From CAYLNH01 sp964384625 (GTDB lineage: Bacteria > Verrucomicrobiota > Lentisphaeria > JABSQK01), in assembly GCA_964384625.1 (NCBI GenBank), contig CAYLNH010000009.1, positions 1 to 61,854 on the forward strand: DNA of 61,854 bases, in the 5' to 3' direction. The position numbers and the translations under genes were made by a program. Each line of letters starts with the position of its first letter. The stretch's first letter is position 1. Positions 1-9,087 of this stretch are shown here, in pieces. Under the pieces are notes generated by a model. That model was not told the DNA's origin. It saw nothing but the letters and a program-made list of their open reading frames with translations, and did no database searches.

Positions 1-26
1 TACACGGAAAAGACATTGCCTGTCCC
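1..26. repeat. REP-like intergenic repeat, copy A (cut by window edge)
   Basis: The first 26 bases are identical to 7923-7948, and similarity continues more weakly for about 40 bases in both copies. Both copies lie just beyond the 3' end of a minus-strand gene (proA here, tsaD at the other). Read on the minus strand the core begins GGGACAGGCAATGTC, which resembles the GGGGACAGGC ends of REP sequences mobilised by RAYT transposases. That family assignment is inference; no transposase is present in the window. Confidence 0.6.
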
Positions 27-126
27 AAGATCATCTTAATTCAGCGCCATTCGCCGCTAGTCCCGTGGAATACCGGGGTGCGGAACCGTTGGAGTTCCGG
101 CTGATCGAACGGTTCCCGGGCCGCGA

Positions 127-1452
127 TTACTGCGGCCACTGATCCTGCAGCGCCTGGTGCGTGTAGGAACAGGTTGGCGTCTCCCCCTCGAAATCGTCGA
201 CGCAATGGCCGTCGCCTTCCACGATGTACTTGTAGATGGTCAGGCCTTCGAGGCCGACCGGACCGCGGCTGTGCAGGCGGCTCGTGCTGATTCCCACTTC
301 GGCGCCGAGGCCGTAACGAAAGCCGTCGGCAAACCGCGTACTGGCATTGTGCATGACGGAGGAGGAATCCACAGCCCGCAGAAACTGCCGCGCGGCAACC
401 TTGTCCTCGGTCAAGATCGTGTCGGTATGGTGACTGCCGTAGCGGTTGATATGCTGCACCGCCGCATCCAGGGAGTCGACGATTTTGACGGCGAGAATGT
501 AGTCCAGATACTCGGTGCCCCAGTCCTCGTCGGTTGCGGGTTCGGCCGCGGCAACCAGTTCACAGGTGCGGCGATCGCCGCGCAACGTCACGCCTTTCTC
601 CTTGAGCGCCGGCGCCGCCTGGTTCAGGAAGTCCGCGGCGATGCTCTCGTGGATCAGCAGCGTCTCCGCCGCATTGCAGACAGAGACGTACTGCGTCTTG
701 GCGTCGACCGCCACGCGGACGGCTTTGTTCAGATCCGCCGCGGCATCAACATAAACGTGGCAGATGCCGTCGGCATGGCCCATGACCGGGATGTTCGTGT
801 GATCCATGATGTAACGGACAAACTCATTGGAACCGCGGGGGATGATCAGATCGATGTCATGGTCGAGCGACAGAATCGCGTTCACATCTTCCCGGGTCTC
901 CATCAGCGCGATCCAGCCGTCGGGGATGCCGTCGACGGCGGCTGTGGCAGCGGCGATGACGTCCGCCAGAACCCGGTTGGTGTGGGCGGCTTCGCGGCCG
1001 CCTTTGAGCAGTACGGCATTGCCGGACTTCAGACAGAGCGCGGCAATCTGGACCAGCGCGTCCGGGCGCGATTCGAAAATGACGCCGATGACGCCGATCG
1101 GCACGGACACCTGAAACAGCCGCAGCCCCCGGCCGATCTCCGTCGCGCTCCGGGTCCGACCCAATGGATCTGCCTGGTCCTTGACGCTGTGAACCATCGC
1201 CAATACCGCGTCGAATTTCTTGCCGGCGAGTTTCAGACGCTTGAGCAACGGGGCCTCGAGTTCACCTTTGGCGACGAGGTCTTCTGCTGTTTTCACGTCC
1301 TGTTCATTGGCGTCGAGGATCTTCTTCTGTTCGTGCCGCAGGCCGGCGGCGAGCGCCTCCAGAGCCTGGTTGCGGGTCCCGGTATCGGCGGTGGCCAGGG
1401 TCTGTGCCGCAGTCCGGGCCTGCCGCGCTTTGGCCTGCATATCGTTTGCCAT
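127..1452 (-). CDS. proA: Gamma-glutamyl phosphate reductase (ProA)
   Basis: NADPH-dependent reduction of gamma-glutamyl phosphate to glutamate semialdehyde, the second step of proline synthesis, in the cytoplasm. The 441-residue product is the usual ProA length. It shows the aldehyde-dehydrogenase fold with VPIGVIGVIFESRPD near the N-terminus, LKSGNAVLLKGG in the nucleotide-binding part, and the catalytic-cysteine segment VSVCNAAETLL; the C-terminal GLEGLTIYKYIVEGDG is typical of ProA. The frame is open further upstream to 1893, but family alignment begins at MANDMQAKAR, so the ATG at 1452 is chosen. There is no proB next to it; the neighbour upstream is an unrelated secreted protein 178 bases away, so proA is probably its own transcript. 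Confidence 0.96.
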   Translation of the reverse strand: MANDMQAKARQARTAAQTLATADTGTRNQALEALAAGLRHEQKKILDANEQDVKTAEDLVAKGELEAPLLKRLKLAGKKFDAVLAMVHSVKDQADPLGRTRSATEIGRGLRLFQVSVPIGVIGVIFESRPDALVQIAALCLKSGNAVLLKGGREAAHTNRVLADVIAAATAAVDGIPDGWIALMETREDVNAILSLDHDIDLIIPRGSNEFVRYIMDHTNIPVMGHADGICHVYVDAAADLNKAVRVAVDAKTQYVSVCNAAETLLIHESIAADFLNQAAPALKEKGVTLRGDRRTCELVAAAEPATDEDWGTEYLDYILAVKIVDSLDAAVQHINRYGSHHTDTILTEDKVAARQFLRAVDSSSVMHNASTRFADGFRYGLGAEVGISTSRLHSRGPVGLEGLTIYKYIVEGDGHCVDDFEGETPTCSYTHQALQDQWPQ

Positions 1453-1630
1453 CGGTATGAATCTCTTGCTGTAATCGTTGGGGTGAAGGCAAAGAGTAGC
1501 GGCGTCCCGGGGGATTTTCAATCCATCCATCCTGCAACTCGCCGCCGGCAGGCCGGGCGCCGCCGGGCACATGCCGTTCCGTTTTGCCGCAACCACATCG
1601 ACCTGCTGCTGCGATCGACGTTTCCGGCGT

Positions 1631-2725
1631 TCACCATTTGGGATAGCTGTATACCAGGATATGCTGCTCGCCCCAGAGGATGCGGTCGGGGGTTTTCGGG
1701 AAGACGTCCTGCTTGAGGTCCAGGCCGCGCACGCCTTCGAGGCGATGGCTGACCGTCGCCAGTTCCGCGCGGTTGTTGCAGGCGACAATCTGGACGATAT
1801 CGCCGCCGAACGGCGCACCGATGCGGTACTTGAAGCCGGCCTTGTCCCCGGGGATCGTGATGATCCTGTTTTTCTGCACCTTCGTATCGGCATTGTGCCG
1901 GTTTGGAAACAGCCTGGAGGTCGTGCCGTCGATCTGATGGCAGAAGATGGCGATGTGACAGTCGCGGTCGACGCGGACGCGATAGCGGATTTCTTCGCCG
2001 CCGAGAAAGTGGTTGCGGCCGCCTTCGACCCAGATCTCCGCTTTGATCTTGCGGTTGGCCAGGTTCTTGTTTACCTGCGCCAGTTTGTTCAGGTTCAGTT
2101 TGCGGTTGCCGATATTCTGTGGCTGGAAGAAGTCTTCCCGGTTCTGCGGCGTAACCGCCTCCTGCGGTTTGCTTGCCGCCCGCCTGAGGACCTCCTGCGG
2201 CACATCCCCGACCACCGTTACCTGTTCGCCGCCGTTGAGCAGGCTCAACGTGACCGACAACGAAACGGTTTTCTCTTTGTGCGTGTAACGGCCGTCCAAC
2301 AGGGCGTCAACGCCTTTGACGTTGATCTTGACGATGGTATGCGGATCGATCAGGTTCGAGCTCTGCAGCTCCTTTTCCTGGACCATCTTCTCGAGATGCT
2401 TGCGGCCGATGACCGTCAGAGTCTTCGATGTGCCCAGGGCCTCGCGCAGTCTGTCCTCGAGCATCCGCGACACGGTGCTGATGCCTTCGCTGCCCTGGTT
2501 GGCACAGGGGAAATCGCCGACCATGACGCGCAGCTCTGCCCTGGCGAGTTTGTCTTTGGCCTGCTCCTCCAGGCGGGTGACCAGGTCGGCGTATGGATCG
2601 CCGGCGAAAGCGCCGGCGGCAAGGAGGAGTACAGCGAAGGCAAACAGCCAGGTCCCATGCCTCGCCGCTGCAGCGTTCTGGAGCACAGACCTGCTCGGCC
2701 GCGAGGCAGTACCCCGGGCTGGCAT
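1631..2725 (-). CDS. Secreted DUF4384-domain protein
   Basis: Predicted exported protein of unknown function. A hydrophobic stretch (WLFAFAVLLLAAGAFAG) looks like a signal peptide. The middle part (VMVGDFPC, ISTVSRMLEDRLREAL, LTVIGRKHLEKMVQEKELQ) resembles CsgG/FlgO-type domains that act in outer-membrane assemblies. The C-terminal third is a DUF4384 domain (IRYRVRVDRDCHIAIFCHQIDG, then LFPNRHNADTKV). Start is uncertain: ATGs at 2782, 2770 and 2725 and a GTG at 2686 are all in frame; 2725 is a compromise with a G-rich upstream sequence, while 2686 gives the shortest, most typical signal peptide. It sits in a run of envelope genes and probably acts in the periplasm or outer membrane. Confidence 0.8.
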   Translation of the reverse strand: MPARGTASRPSRSVLQNAAAARHGTWLFAFAVLLLAAGAFAGDPYADLVTRLEEQAKDKLARAELRVMVGDFPCANQGSEGISTVSRMLEDRLREALGTSKTLTVIGRKHLEKMVQEKELQSSNLIDPHTIVKINVKGVDALLDGRYTHKEKTVSLSVTLSLLNGGEQVTVVGDVPQEVLRRAASKPQEAVTPQNREDFFQPQNIGNRKLNLNKLAQVNKNLANRKIKAEIWVEGGRNHFLGGEEIRYRVRVDRDCHIAIFCHQIDGTTSRLFPNRHNADTKVQKNRIITIPGDKAGFKYRIGAPFGGDIVQIVACNNRAELATVSHRLEGVRGLDLKQDVFPKTPDRILWGEQHILVYSYPKW

Positions 2726-2815
2726 CTTACGCCCCCCTGATGCTGCCGGATTTCGGGTTGTCGTCGGCATAGCGGTTGTCATTCCATTTTCGGTTTGAGT
2801 CGGCTGTATCCGGCA

Positions 2816-3901
2816 TTATGCATCACTCACAAAGAACAGGCAGTGGTCGGCAATCTGGAGGCAGTCGCCGGGATACAGGGGCCATTCGCCGACGCGCCGG
2901 CCGTTGCGCCAGAGGCCGTTCGTACTGCCTTCGTCGCGGACCAGCCAACCGTCGTCGGTGCGTTCGATGCTCGCGTGAGTTGCGGAAACACCGTCGCCGG
3001 CCAACTGGAGGTCACACGTGCCGCCGCTGCCGATCACAATGTTGTCCGCCAGGGGGTGCCACTGCGATTCCCGGTCGGACACGGTCAACAGCCATTCGCC
3101 GGTGTCCGGGGCGGGGTTCTTCTGGAGGATACTCTGCAGTGCACTCATCTTTTCGAACACCGGGGCTTCCGGTTCGGCAATGACCATCGTGTCCCGCAGC
3201 TCCTTGCGGGAGGTGATGTAATCTTCGAGGACCCCTTTGAGTTTCCTGCGGGCCGCGGCGTCGCTCGCCAGGTCCGGGCTGAAGTCGTGCAGGCCCTCCA
3301 GCAGCCGGACGAACTCCTCGCGCAGGAGATCAAGGAAACTGCTCTTATGCTGGAAGATCGTGCCGACGCGGATACCCATGTCCGCACTCACTTTGTCGAC
3401 GGGTTCCTCGTAGATGACGTACCGGCGGAAAGACTCGTACTTCTCGGGTTTCACGCGCTTGCGGGCGGCATCGAGGGCGCTGTCGAGGATGTGGTTCAGC
3501 CAGATCCGGTCCATGGCGGCTTCGCGTTCGGAATCCGGGCTGACCTGTTCTTTCGAATGCGGCGAGTCGAGCTTCCAGCGATCGGGATCCGGATCATTGT
3601 CGGGGCGTTCGGCGTGTTTCATTTCCCAGCGGATATAGTCGCGGACCCGGCATTGGACGATCGTCTTGAGCCATTTGCGGAAAGACCCGGGATCGCCGGT
3701 GTGCCGGAACTTCGACAGGTTGCGCAGCAGTGACAGCACGGTGTTCTGGAAGATATCCTCCGCCACCGAATCACTGCAGCCGAACATCCGGGCCCAGGAG
3801 GTGATCAGGCCCCAGTAGAACCGTTTGAACTCCTCCCAGTCGGCTTCGTCGCCGCCGGCCTGGAGTCGCATCAGCAGGGTTTGTCGAGTTACGTCAGACA
3901 C
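2816..3901 (-). CDS. ECF-type RNA polymerase sigma factor with C-terminal FHA domain
   Basis: Residues about 20-95 match sigma region 2 (SVAEDIFQNTVLSLL, FRKWLKTIVQCRVRDYIR) and about 140-215 match region 4, including the helix-turn-helix (VDKVSADMGIRVGTIFQHKSSF). About 50 linker residues follow, then a complete FHA domain to the end, with the phosphothreonine-binding pattern IGSGGTCDLQL, SATHASI and GSTNGLWRNG. An ordinary ECF factor stops at about 190 residues; this one has 361. The likely role is a sigma factor whose activity or partner choice depends on binding a phosphothreonine protein, presumably downstream of a Ser/Thr kinase; this is inference. No anti-sigma factor or kinase gene is adjacent. 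Start is GTG at 3901 with no strong Shine-Dalgarno sequence. Confidence 0.88.
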   Translation of the reverse strand: MSDVTRQTLLMRLQAGGDEADWEEFKRFYWGLITSWARMFGCSDSVAEDIFQNTVLSLLRNLSKFRHTGDPGSFRKWLKTIVQCRVRDYIRWEMKHAERPDNDPDPDRWKLDSPHSKEQVSPDSEREAAMDRIWLNHILDSALDAARKRVKPEKYESFRRYVIYEEPVDKVSADMGIRVGTIFQHKSSFLDLLREEFVRLLEGLHDFSPDLASDAAARRKLKGVLEDYITSRKELRDTMVIAEPEAPVFEKMSALQSILQKNPAPDTGEWLLTVSDRESQWHPLADNIVIGSGGTCDLQLAGDGVSATHASIERTDDGWLVRDEGSTNGLWRNGRRVGEWPLYPGDCLQIADHCLFFVSDA

Positions 3902-4040
3902 AGGGTCAGAATTCAGGGTTTCCGCCGGCGGCGGACCAGCCCGCGGCCGGCAGGGTTCAGGAAACGGCAGTCAGCTCCATGGGAACGACGGAACCGGGAA
4001 AATCCGGTTGTCTCACAAGCACGTGTCACAATTATTCCAA

Positions 4041-5345
4041 TCAAGCAGCCTTCTTTGGTTTACGGAGGAGGATGAGTCCACCGACCACAGCAATGATGCC
4101 GCCGACAATCAGCGGCCAACGCCACGGCGAACCGGTTTTGTCGAGCTTGGACGAACCGGAGCCCGGGAATATTCGCCGGATGCCGCTGATTGTCGAGCTC
4201 TCAACCGGTACCATCAAGATGTAGCCGGAGGTCCGCTGGTCAAGCTGATGCCGGGGCAGGACTGCCTTGATCACATCGCTCAGCTGCGACGTGTCCAGGC
4301 GGCTTTCAAGCGCCAGCGTCGAAATCAGCTTCGCATCGAACTCGCGCTGGTACACCTGGCCGATGCCGGCCGTGCCCCTGAGGACGTGTGTGAGCTGGTC
4401 GAACTCCGCCCGGGTCACACCCGTAAGCTCCACCTCGACCTTGCGGCCGAGGTCCAGTTCCGTCATCCAGCGGACAATGATCTTGCGCAGGAGGTCCCCG
4501 GCGGATGCCTTCCGGGTATCCGGGACCTTGCCCTGCAGGTAGCGGGTGACGCAATCCACGGCACCGGCCGCACCGGCAACGTCGGTGGTCAGCGTCGTTG
4601 CCGGCGGCGAGATTTCGGCGATGGTCTCACCGGTATCGGCCCAGATTGCGGAGAGCTCGGCGGCAACGCCAAAACGATTCAGCTCGACGCCGTAGACCTT
4701 TGTCCGGCCCTTTGGTGAAACCTTGATCTTCGCCCGGATCAGGACGTCGTAAGGCAGGGAGGTCTCGGCCCGGCGGCCGCCCGCCAGGCGTTTGGAGCCC
4801 GTGAGGCGATCGCGTTCGGCGCGACGGCCGGCGGCCGAATTCGCGGTGTCGAGATCCTTGACGTGAAGTTGATGGGCCAGCGCCAACTCCCGCAGCGCCC
4901 CGCGGACGTCGACTGTGCTGTCGACGCCGTCGAGCTCGGTCTGGATTGCGACGCGCGGGGACTGCTTGCGCTTGATCAGCAGCGCCAGAATGTCCTGCTG
5001 CGACGTGAACTCGTCCGTATCGCTGACGTTTGCCTTCACCGTGACGCGATAGATGCCGTCGTCGCCGTAGCCCTGGGAGACGATCTCGTAGCGCCGGACA
5101 AACCCGAAGGCCCGGGTGAACACCAGGTCGTACTCGGCCGCGAAATCCCGGGTGCCGGTAAGCGACGTCACCCTGGTACCGATGCCCTGGCGGACGGCCT
5201 GGCGCAGCGCGTCGGCCAACGCGATCTCACGAGCTTTGGCGGCGTTCGCCGCCGTTGCCCGGCCGGTAGCCGTGAGTGCCACGTCCCGGGCGCCGACCGG
5301 AACGATCAGACCGGCGACGACGACGATGCGCAGAAGTGCTTTCAC
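4041..5345 (-). CDS. LPP20/FlgT-like secreted protein with C-terminal membrane anchor
   Basis: 434 residues, function unknown. The GTG at 5345 is preceded by AGGA at good spacing and starts directly at a signal-peptide-like segment (KALLRIVVVAGLIVPVGA). Next comes a repeat typical of LPP20 and FlgT N-terminal domains: TATGRATAANAAKAREIALADALRQAVRQGIG. The middle is beta-rich and unassigned. A final hydrophobic helix (WPLIVGGIIAVVGGLILL) followed by RKPKKAA looks like a membrane anchor with a positively charged tail. Its neighbour downstream of the upstream gap (5440-6246) carries the same domain, so the two are probably a duplicated pair working in the cell envelope. The frame is open to 5480, but that extension crosses a tandem repeat and lacks a signal sequence. 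Confidence 0.78.
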   Translation of the reverse strand: MKALLRIVVVAGLIVPVGARDVALTATGRATAANAAKAREIALADALRQAVRQGIGTRVTSLTGTRDFAAEYDLVFTRAFGFVRRYEIVSQGYGDDGIYRVTVKANVSDTDEFTSQQDILALLIKRKQSPRVAIQTELDGVDSTVDVRGALRELALAHQLHVKDLDTANSAAGRRAERDRLTGSKRLAGGRRAETSLPYDVLIRAKIKVSPKGRTKVYGVELNRFGVAAELSAIWADTGETIAEISPPATTLTTDVAGAAGAVDCVTRYLQGKVPDTRKASAGDLLRKIIVRWMTELDLGRKVEVELTGVTRAEFDQLTHVLRGTAGIGQVYQREFDAKLISTLALESRLDTSQLSDVIKAVLPRHQLDQRTSGYILMVPVESSTISGIRRIFPGSGSSKLDKTGSPWRWPLIVGGIIAVVGGLILLRKPKKAA

Positions 5346-5360
5346 AGGACTGTTCCTGAC

Positions 5361-5390
5361 GTTGAATGGGGTTTTGTTGAATGGGGTTTT
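5361..5390. repeat. 15-base tandem duplication upstream of LPP20-like gene
   Basis: GTTGAATGGGGTTTT occurs twice head to tail (5361-5375 and 5376-5390), directly in the leader of the minus-strand gene starting at 5345. Confidence 0.9.
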
Positions 5391-5439
5391 GTAATGTAAC
5401 ACGGGCGCCTCACCTGTGTAGTTGTTTTCCCCGGCGCTC

Positions 5440-6246
5440 TCACGGTTTGTTCGGTTCCACAGTTCGTTCCGGGGCAACACCGAAGCCGGTCACGGAATAC
5501 GTCTGTTCAACCGTCGGCAGGTCCGCCTGCAGCAGGCGCTCGGCGGTTGCCGCATCGACTTCGGCCACCGCCAGCAGGCGCTTGAGTGCCTGGGGCACTT
5601 CCTGCGTGCGCAGCCTGACGGTGACGGCGCAGCTGCCGTCACTGCGGTAGACCACGTCGGTCGGCTGCAGTCCGCGAATCCAGGTGTTGACACCGGTACG
5701 GATGACGTCGTGGTGAAGCAGGAGGTCCTTGACGGTGGTTCTGGTCCCGAGCTTCAGCCCGGCCAATCGTTCGGCCATCTTACGGGCGGCATCGACTTCT
5801 GCCGCACGTTTCGCGAGAATTCTGGCTGCTCCCGGCGTTCCCGGGAGCGCCCCGTTGCCGGTGGCGGCGACCAACTGCGCCCGACGATCTTTGCCGACGA
5901 CTTTGACGCCGCAGGTCACATAGACGATGCCGGTTGCAGTATATGTCGGCGGATCGAGACGGACGGCGCCTTTGAGCCGGGCAGTCACAGCGCTGGTAAC
6001 GGCACCCTTGACCGACTGCAGGTTTTCGACCTTCGCTTTTCCAGTCAGCTGCCGGCCGAAGATCCGTTCCACGAGCCGTCGGCGGGCGTCGATCTCAGCC
6101 ACCCGCAAAGCAGCCAGCCTGGCCCTGGGCCCGGCATCCTGCCAGACTCGGGGGAGGTCGAGGGCTTCGTCGCGCGGCATCTGGCCGCAGACAGATCCTG
6201 CCAGGCCAAGCAGCAACAGCGCGCCAACAAGAACGATGCGAGTCAT
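5440..6246 (-). CDS. Secreted protein with two LPP20-like repeats
   Basis: 268 residues, function unknown. ATG at 6246 is chosen because GGAG lies 10 bases upstream and the protein then opens with a clear signal peptide (MTRIVLVGALLLLGLAGSVCG). Two copies of an Ala/Arg-rich motif follow: ARLAALRVAEIDARRRLVERIFG near residue 45 and ARILAKRAAEVDAARKMAERLAG near residue 140, the hallmark of LPP20/FlgT-type lipoproteins. The cysteine at the end of the signal peptide is in a context (SVCG) only loosely like a lipobox, so lipidation is uncertain. The frame extends to 6600 with no support. It lies immediately upstream of the related gene at 4041-5345 on the same strand and is probably co-transcribed. 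Confidence 0.78.
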   Translation of the reverse strand: MTRIVLVGALLLLGLAGSVCGQMPRDEALDLPRVWQDAGPRARLAALRVAEIDARRRLVERIFGRQLTGKAKVENLQSVKGAVTSAVTARLKGAVRLDPPTYTATGIVYVTCGVKVVGKDRRAQLVAATGNGALPGTPGAARILAKRAAEVDAARKMAERLAGLKLGTRTTVKDLLLHHDVIRTGVNTWIRGLQPTDVVYRSDGSCAVTVRLRTQEVPQALKRLLAVAEVDAATAERLLQADLPTVEQTYSVTGFGVAPERTVEPNKP

Positions 6247-6547
6247 CGGGGGTGATCTCCAGTTCAGCTCGTGGAGTAATCGCGAACCGGCAGGAGATCT
6301 CACGCCCCCGACCGCCGCGGCTGTGGAACACATGATTGACGTTGTGAACCGCGGCGATGACGTTTCTCGGGGGGAGATCAGCACTTCCCGGCGCCGCCCT
6401 CGACCGGCAGGCTGCTGCCCGTTCATGCCGCCCGCGGCGACCGTGGAGCGACGAGTTCGACAGCGTGACCGCCGGAATGTGCCCCCCTCATGCGCTGGAC
6501 TTTGCCGGAACCGCTCCCCGAGGACGGGCGACGGCTGCCGGGAAACG
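6247..6547. other. Non-coding gap
   Basis: About 300 bases between two minus-strand genes. I see no convincing open frame, RNA gene or terminator; it presumably holds the promoter for the gene starting at 6246. Confidence 0.4.
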
Positions 6548-7579
6548 TTAATCCGTTTTCTCGGGCTGCAAGGTCTGCAGTTCTTCCTCGAGGTCTTCAA
6601 TCAGGTCTGCGGCCGTCTTGATCGCGTTCTTGAGTTCGTGGATGCGGCTTCGTGCCCGGTTGTATTTCTTCGTGAAACGCTTCGCCGCTTCCTTGCGGTA
6701 TTCCTGTTTCTTCAGTTCGAACTCGAGATCTTTCTTCTTGTTCTTGAGGTCTTTGAGCCGGGCCTCCACTTTGCCCCGGCGGCGATCGTCCTTGAGCTCT
6801 TGCGCCCGTTGACGCTGGGCCTCTTCTTCTTCGGCCCGAATCCGGGCGCGCTCGTCGGCGATCTCCTTGCGTTTCTCGGCGTGCTCCTTCATCTCTTCAA
6901 CGCGTTTCTGTCCGGCCAGCCAGGTGCGGTAGGCATGGCTGCTGCCGGCCATCACCGGGACGTAGGCGCGCGGGTTGGAGCGGATGGCTTCGCGGAACGC
7001 TTTGTAGTTGGTGATCGCGAAGTAGGCGGCGCACATATGGGCTTTGCGGCCGTCGCCCAGATCGAAGCGGGTCTTGCTGACAGGCCGCAGTTCGCCCTCA
7101 AACGCCCGACCCTTCCGATAACGCCGCGTCGGTATCTTGACCGCATACACCTTGTCCACGTCGGTCACCACCATCAGCTCATCCGTGATGACGCTGTCGA
7201 CCTTGCCCTTGACGCGTCGCAGGCTCTTGTCGCGCTGCAGCAGGTTCTTGTCGTGGTCCCAGACATATCCGGCGCGGGCCACCTGGAAGGACGCCCAGAC
7301 CACGCGGCGGTCAAAGCTCAGCAAGTGTGCCAGGTCCTGGGCGTTCAGGTTTTTGAGCGGCACGCGAAAGGGCTCTTCCGGGTTGTCCCCACAGATCTCC
7401 ACATGGCCCTTGTCGATGCGCCAGAACTTCCCGGTCCACGTCTGTTTACCATCCAGACTGTTCCATTTGCGGACGACTTCGCCGCGGCCGGGGCGTTCGT
7501 CTTCGGGCGGCGGCTTTTCGTCCTGGGCCCGCAGCGCCAGGCCGCTGCAGAACAGCACAAGCATCAGCAGCGTACGCAT
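6548..7579 (-). CDS. Secreted SHD1-domain protein with long coiled coil
   Basis: 343 residues with an N-terminal signal peptide (MRTLLMLVLFCSGLALRAQ). Residues about 33-88 match the SLA1-homology (SHD1) pattern common in Planctomycetes and relatives: RKWNSLDGKQTWTGKF, then GHVEICGDN, VPLKNLNAQDLAHL. The middle (VDSVITDELMVVTDVDK) is unassigned. From about residue 225 the chain is a highly charged coiled coil (EMKEHAEKRKEIADERARI onward) to the end. A structural or binding role in the periplasm is likely; no enzyme motif is visible. Neighbouring genes on the same strand are also exported. Confidence 0.8.
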   Translation of the reverse strand: MRTLLMLVLFCSGLALRAQDEKPPPEDERPGRGEVVRKWNSLDGKQTWTGKFWRIDKGHVEICGDNPEEPFRVPLKNLNAQDLAHLLSFDRRVVWASFQVARAGYVWDHDKNLLQRDKSLRRVKGKVDSVITDELMVVTDVDKVYAVKIPTRRYRKGRAFEGELRPVSKTRFDLGDGRKAHMCAAYFAITNYKAFREAIRSNPRAYVPVMAGSSHAYRTWLAGQKRVEEMKEHAEKRKEIADERARIRAEEEEAQRQRAQELKDDRRRGKVEARLKDLKNKKKDLEFELKKQEYRKEAAKRFTKKYNRARSRIHELKNAIKTAADLIEDLEEELQTLQPEKTD

Positions 7580-8001
7580 GACTTATCCTCCAGTTTGACC
7601 GGCATTCCGTTCCGGTTGGGCTTTGATAAGATAATGCCGCTGTGGCGCCGGAGCAACAGCCAATACCGTATTGCAGGTCAACGGGGTTTGCGTTGTAAGG
7701 ACAAAGATGCGGCGCCGGCAACGCTCTCCGACGTTTCCGTAGTCAAAGAATAGCCGGCTACAGCATTCTTGACCAATACCGCAGCCGCTGATCCAGCACA
7801 GCCGACGGCAACGCCTTCAGCGTGCGGAGTGCCGGCTGCAGTCGGAAGTGCGGCAGCCCCTTCAGGGCGCAGAGGCTCAAGCAGAGGCGCAGTAAATCAA
7901 CGGTCCCCGAAGCGGGTACTTATACACGGAAAAGACATTGCCTGTCCCGAATACGCCTGAAGTCAGGCCATTCTGCGGTAGCCCCCTTGGAGCCGGCGCC
8001 T
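7580..8001. other. Intergenic region containing repeat copy B
   Basis: About 420 bases between the start of the SHD1 gene and the end of tsaD, with no supported gene. It contains the repeat at 7923-7948 and, next to it on the minus strand, a small hairpin (GCCTGA-CT-TCAGGC). Confidence 0.5.
7923..7948. repeat. REP-like intergenic repeat, copy B
   Basis: 26 bases identical to window positions 1-26, with weaker similarity continuing towards about 7992. It lies about 50 bases beyond the tsaD stop codon. Confidence 0.65.
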
Positions 8002-9087
8002 TTACGCGCCAAGCGCAAACGGCACCATGGAAACATCGCCCAGGCGCGGCGCGGCGTCGATGCTGAAGTCATCCGCTCTGCCGGCGCGGACGTAGTAATA
8101 GCCGAGGCCGGCGACCATGGCGGCGTTGTCGGTGCAGTACTTCGGCGGGGCGATAAACAGCGGGACCTTGACGGCGTCCGCCATCTTCTGCCGAAGCCGG
8201 CTGTTGCAGGCGACGCCGCCGCTGAGCGCCACGGTTCGGGCGCCGGTGTCCGCCAGAGCCCAGAGCGTCTTTTTCACCAGGGCATCCACGATTGCTTCCT
8301 GGTAGCTGGCGGCGATGTCGGCGACCGCGTCGTCGGCCAGGTCCAGCGGCTGGTCGAGGTTGCCGGCGTTTTCAACGCCTTTGACCTGATACAGCAACGC
8401 GGTTTTGACGCCGCTGAAACTGAAGTTCAACCGGTTCTTCGGCTTCAAGGCCTGGCCGCCGCCGCCGCAGAGGCCGCGGGGGAAGTCGCAGGCTGCGGGG
8501 TTGCCGACCTTGCCGAGTTTGTCGATCACCGGGCCGCCGGGATACGGCAGTTGGAGGATCTTCGCAGCCTTGTCGAAGGCTTCGCCGGCGGCGTCATCCA
8601 GCGTCTGTCCGAGGAGTTTGCAGGAGCCGTCGGCGGCGGTCAGCAACAACGCGGTATGGCCGCCGGAAACGACCAGCGTCAACAACGGATAGGCTTCCGG
8701 CAGCTGCAGGCGGTCCGGCGTTTCGAGGAAGGCGCCGAAGACGTGGGCAAGAAAATGGTTGATGCCGACCAGGGGTTTGGCGGTTGCCGCGGCCAGGCCT
8801 TTGGCGAAGGAGAGACCAACCAGCAGCGCCGGCAGCAATCCCGGACTGCTGGTGACGGTGACTGCGTCGATGTCGTCCAACGCGAGTTCGGCCTGGTGCA
8901 GGGTCTGCTGGAGGATCGGCCGCAAGGCTTTCAGGTGTTCGCGGGCGGCCAGTTCCGGGATGACGCCGCCGTAATCGGCGTGCTTGGCCACCTGCGATGA
9001 AACCAGACTGGCCGTGACGTTGTGGCCGTCCCGGACCACCGCCACGGCGGTCTCGTCACAACTGGTTTCGATCCCGAGGACATTCAT
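8002..9087 (-). CDS. tsaD: tRNA N6-adenosine threonylcarbamoyltransferase (TsaD)
   Basis: Transfers the threonylcarbamoyl group to A37 of tRNAs reading ANN codons, working with TsaB/TsaE (not in this window). The product has 361 residues, normal for the family. It opens with MNVLGIETSCDETAVAVV, the conserved ASKHA start, and has the metal-binding pair H111 and H115 (INHFLAH), the same positions as in E. coli TsaD, plus VSGGHTALLL and the C-terminal CTDNAAMVAGLG. Its ATG overlaps the stop of the upstream protease gene in an ATGA, so translation is probably coupled. Confidence 0.97.
   Translation of the reverse strand: MNVLGIETSCDETAVAVVRDGHNVTASLVSSQVAKHADYGGVIPELAAREHLKALRPILQQTLHQAELALDDIDAVTVTSSPGLLPALLVGLSFAKGLAAATAKPLVGINHFLAHVFGAFLETPDRLQLPEAYPLLTLVVSGGHTALLLTAADGSCKLLGQTLDDAAGEAFDKAAKILQLPYPGGPVIDKLGKVGNPAACDFPRGLCGGGGQALKPKNRLNFSFSGVKTALLYQVKGVENAGNLDQPLDLADDAVADIAASYQEAIVDALVKKTLWALADTGARTVALSGGVACNSRLRQKMADAVKVPLFIAPPKYCTDNAAMVAGLGYYYVRAGRADDFSIDAAPRLGDVSMVPFALGA

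Noticed and set aside
5361..5390. Tandem repeat considered as a CRISPR fragment or regulatory array
   Set aside because: Only two 15-base units without spacers; more likely a slippage duplication in a leader.
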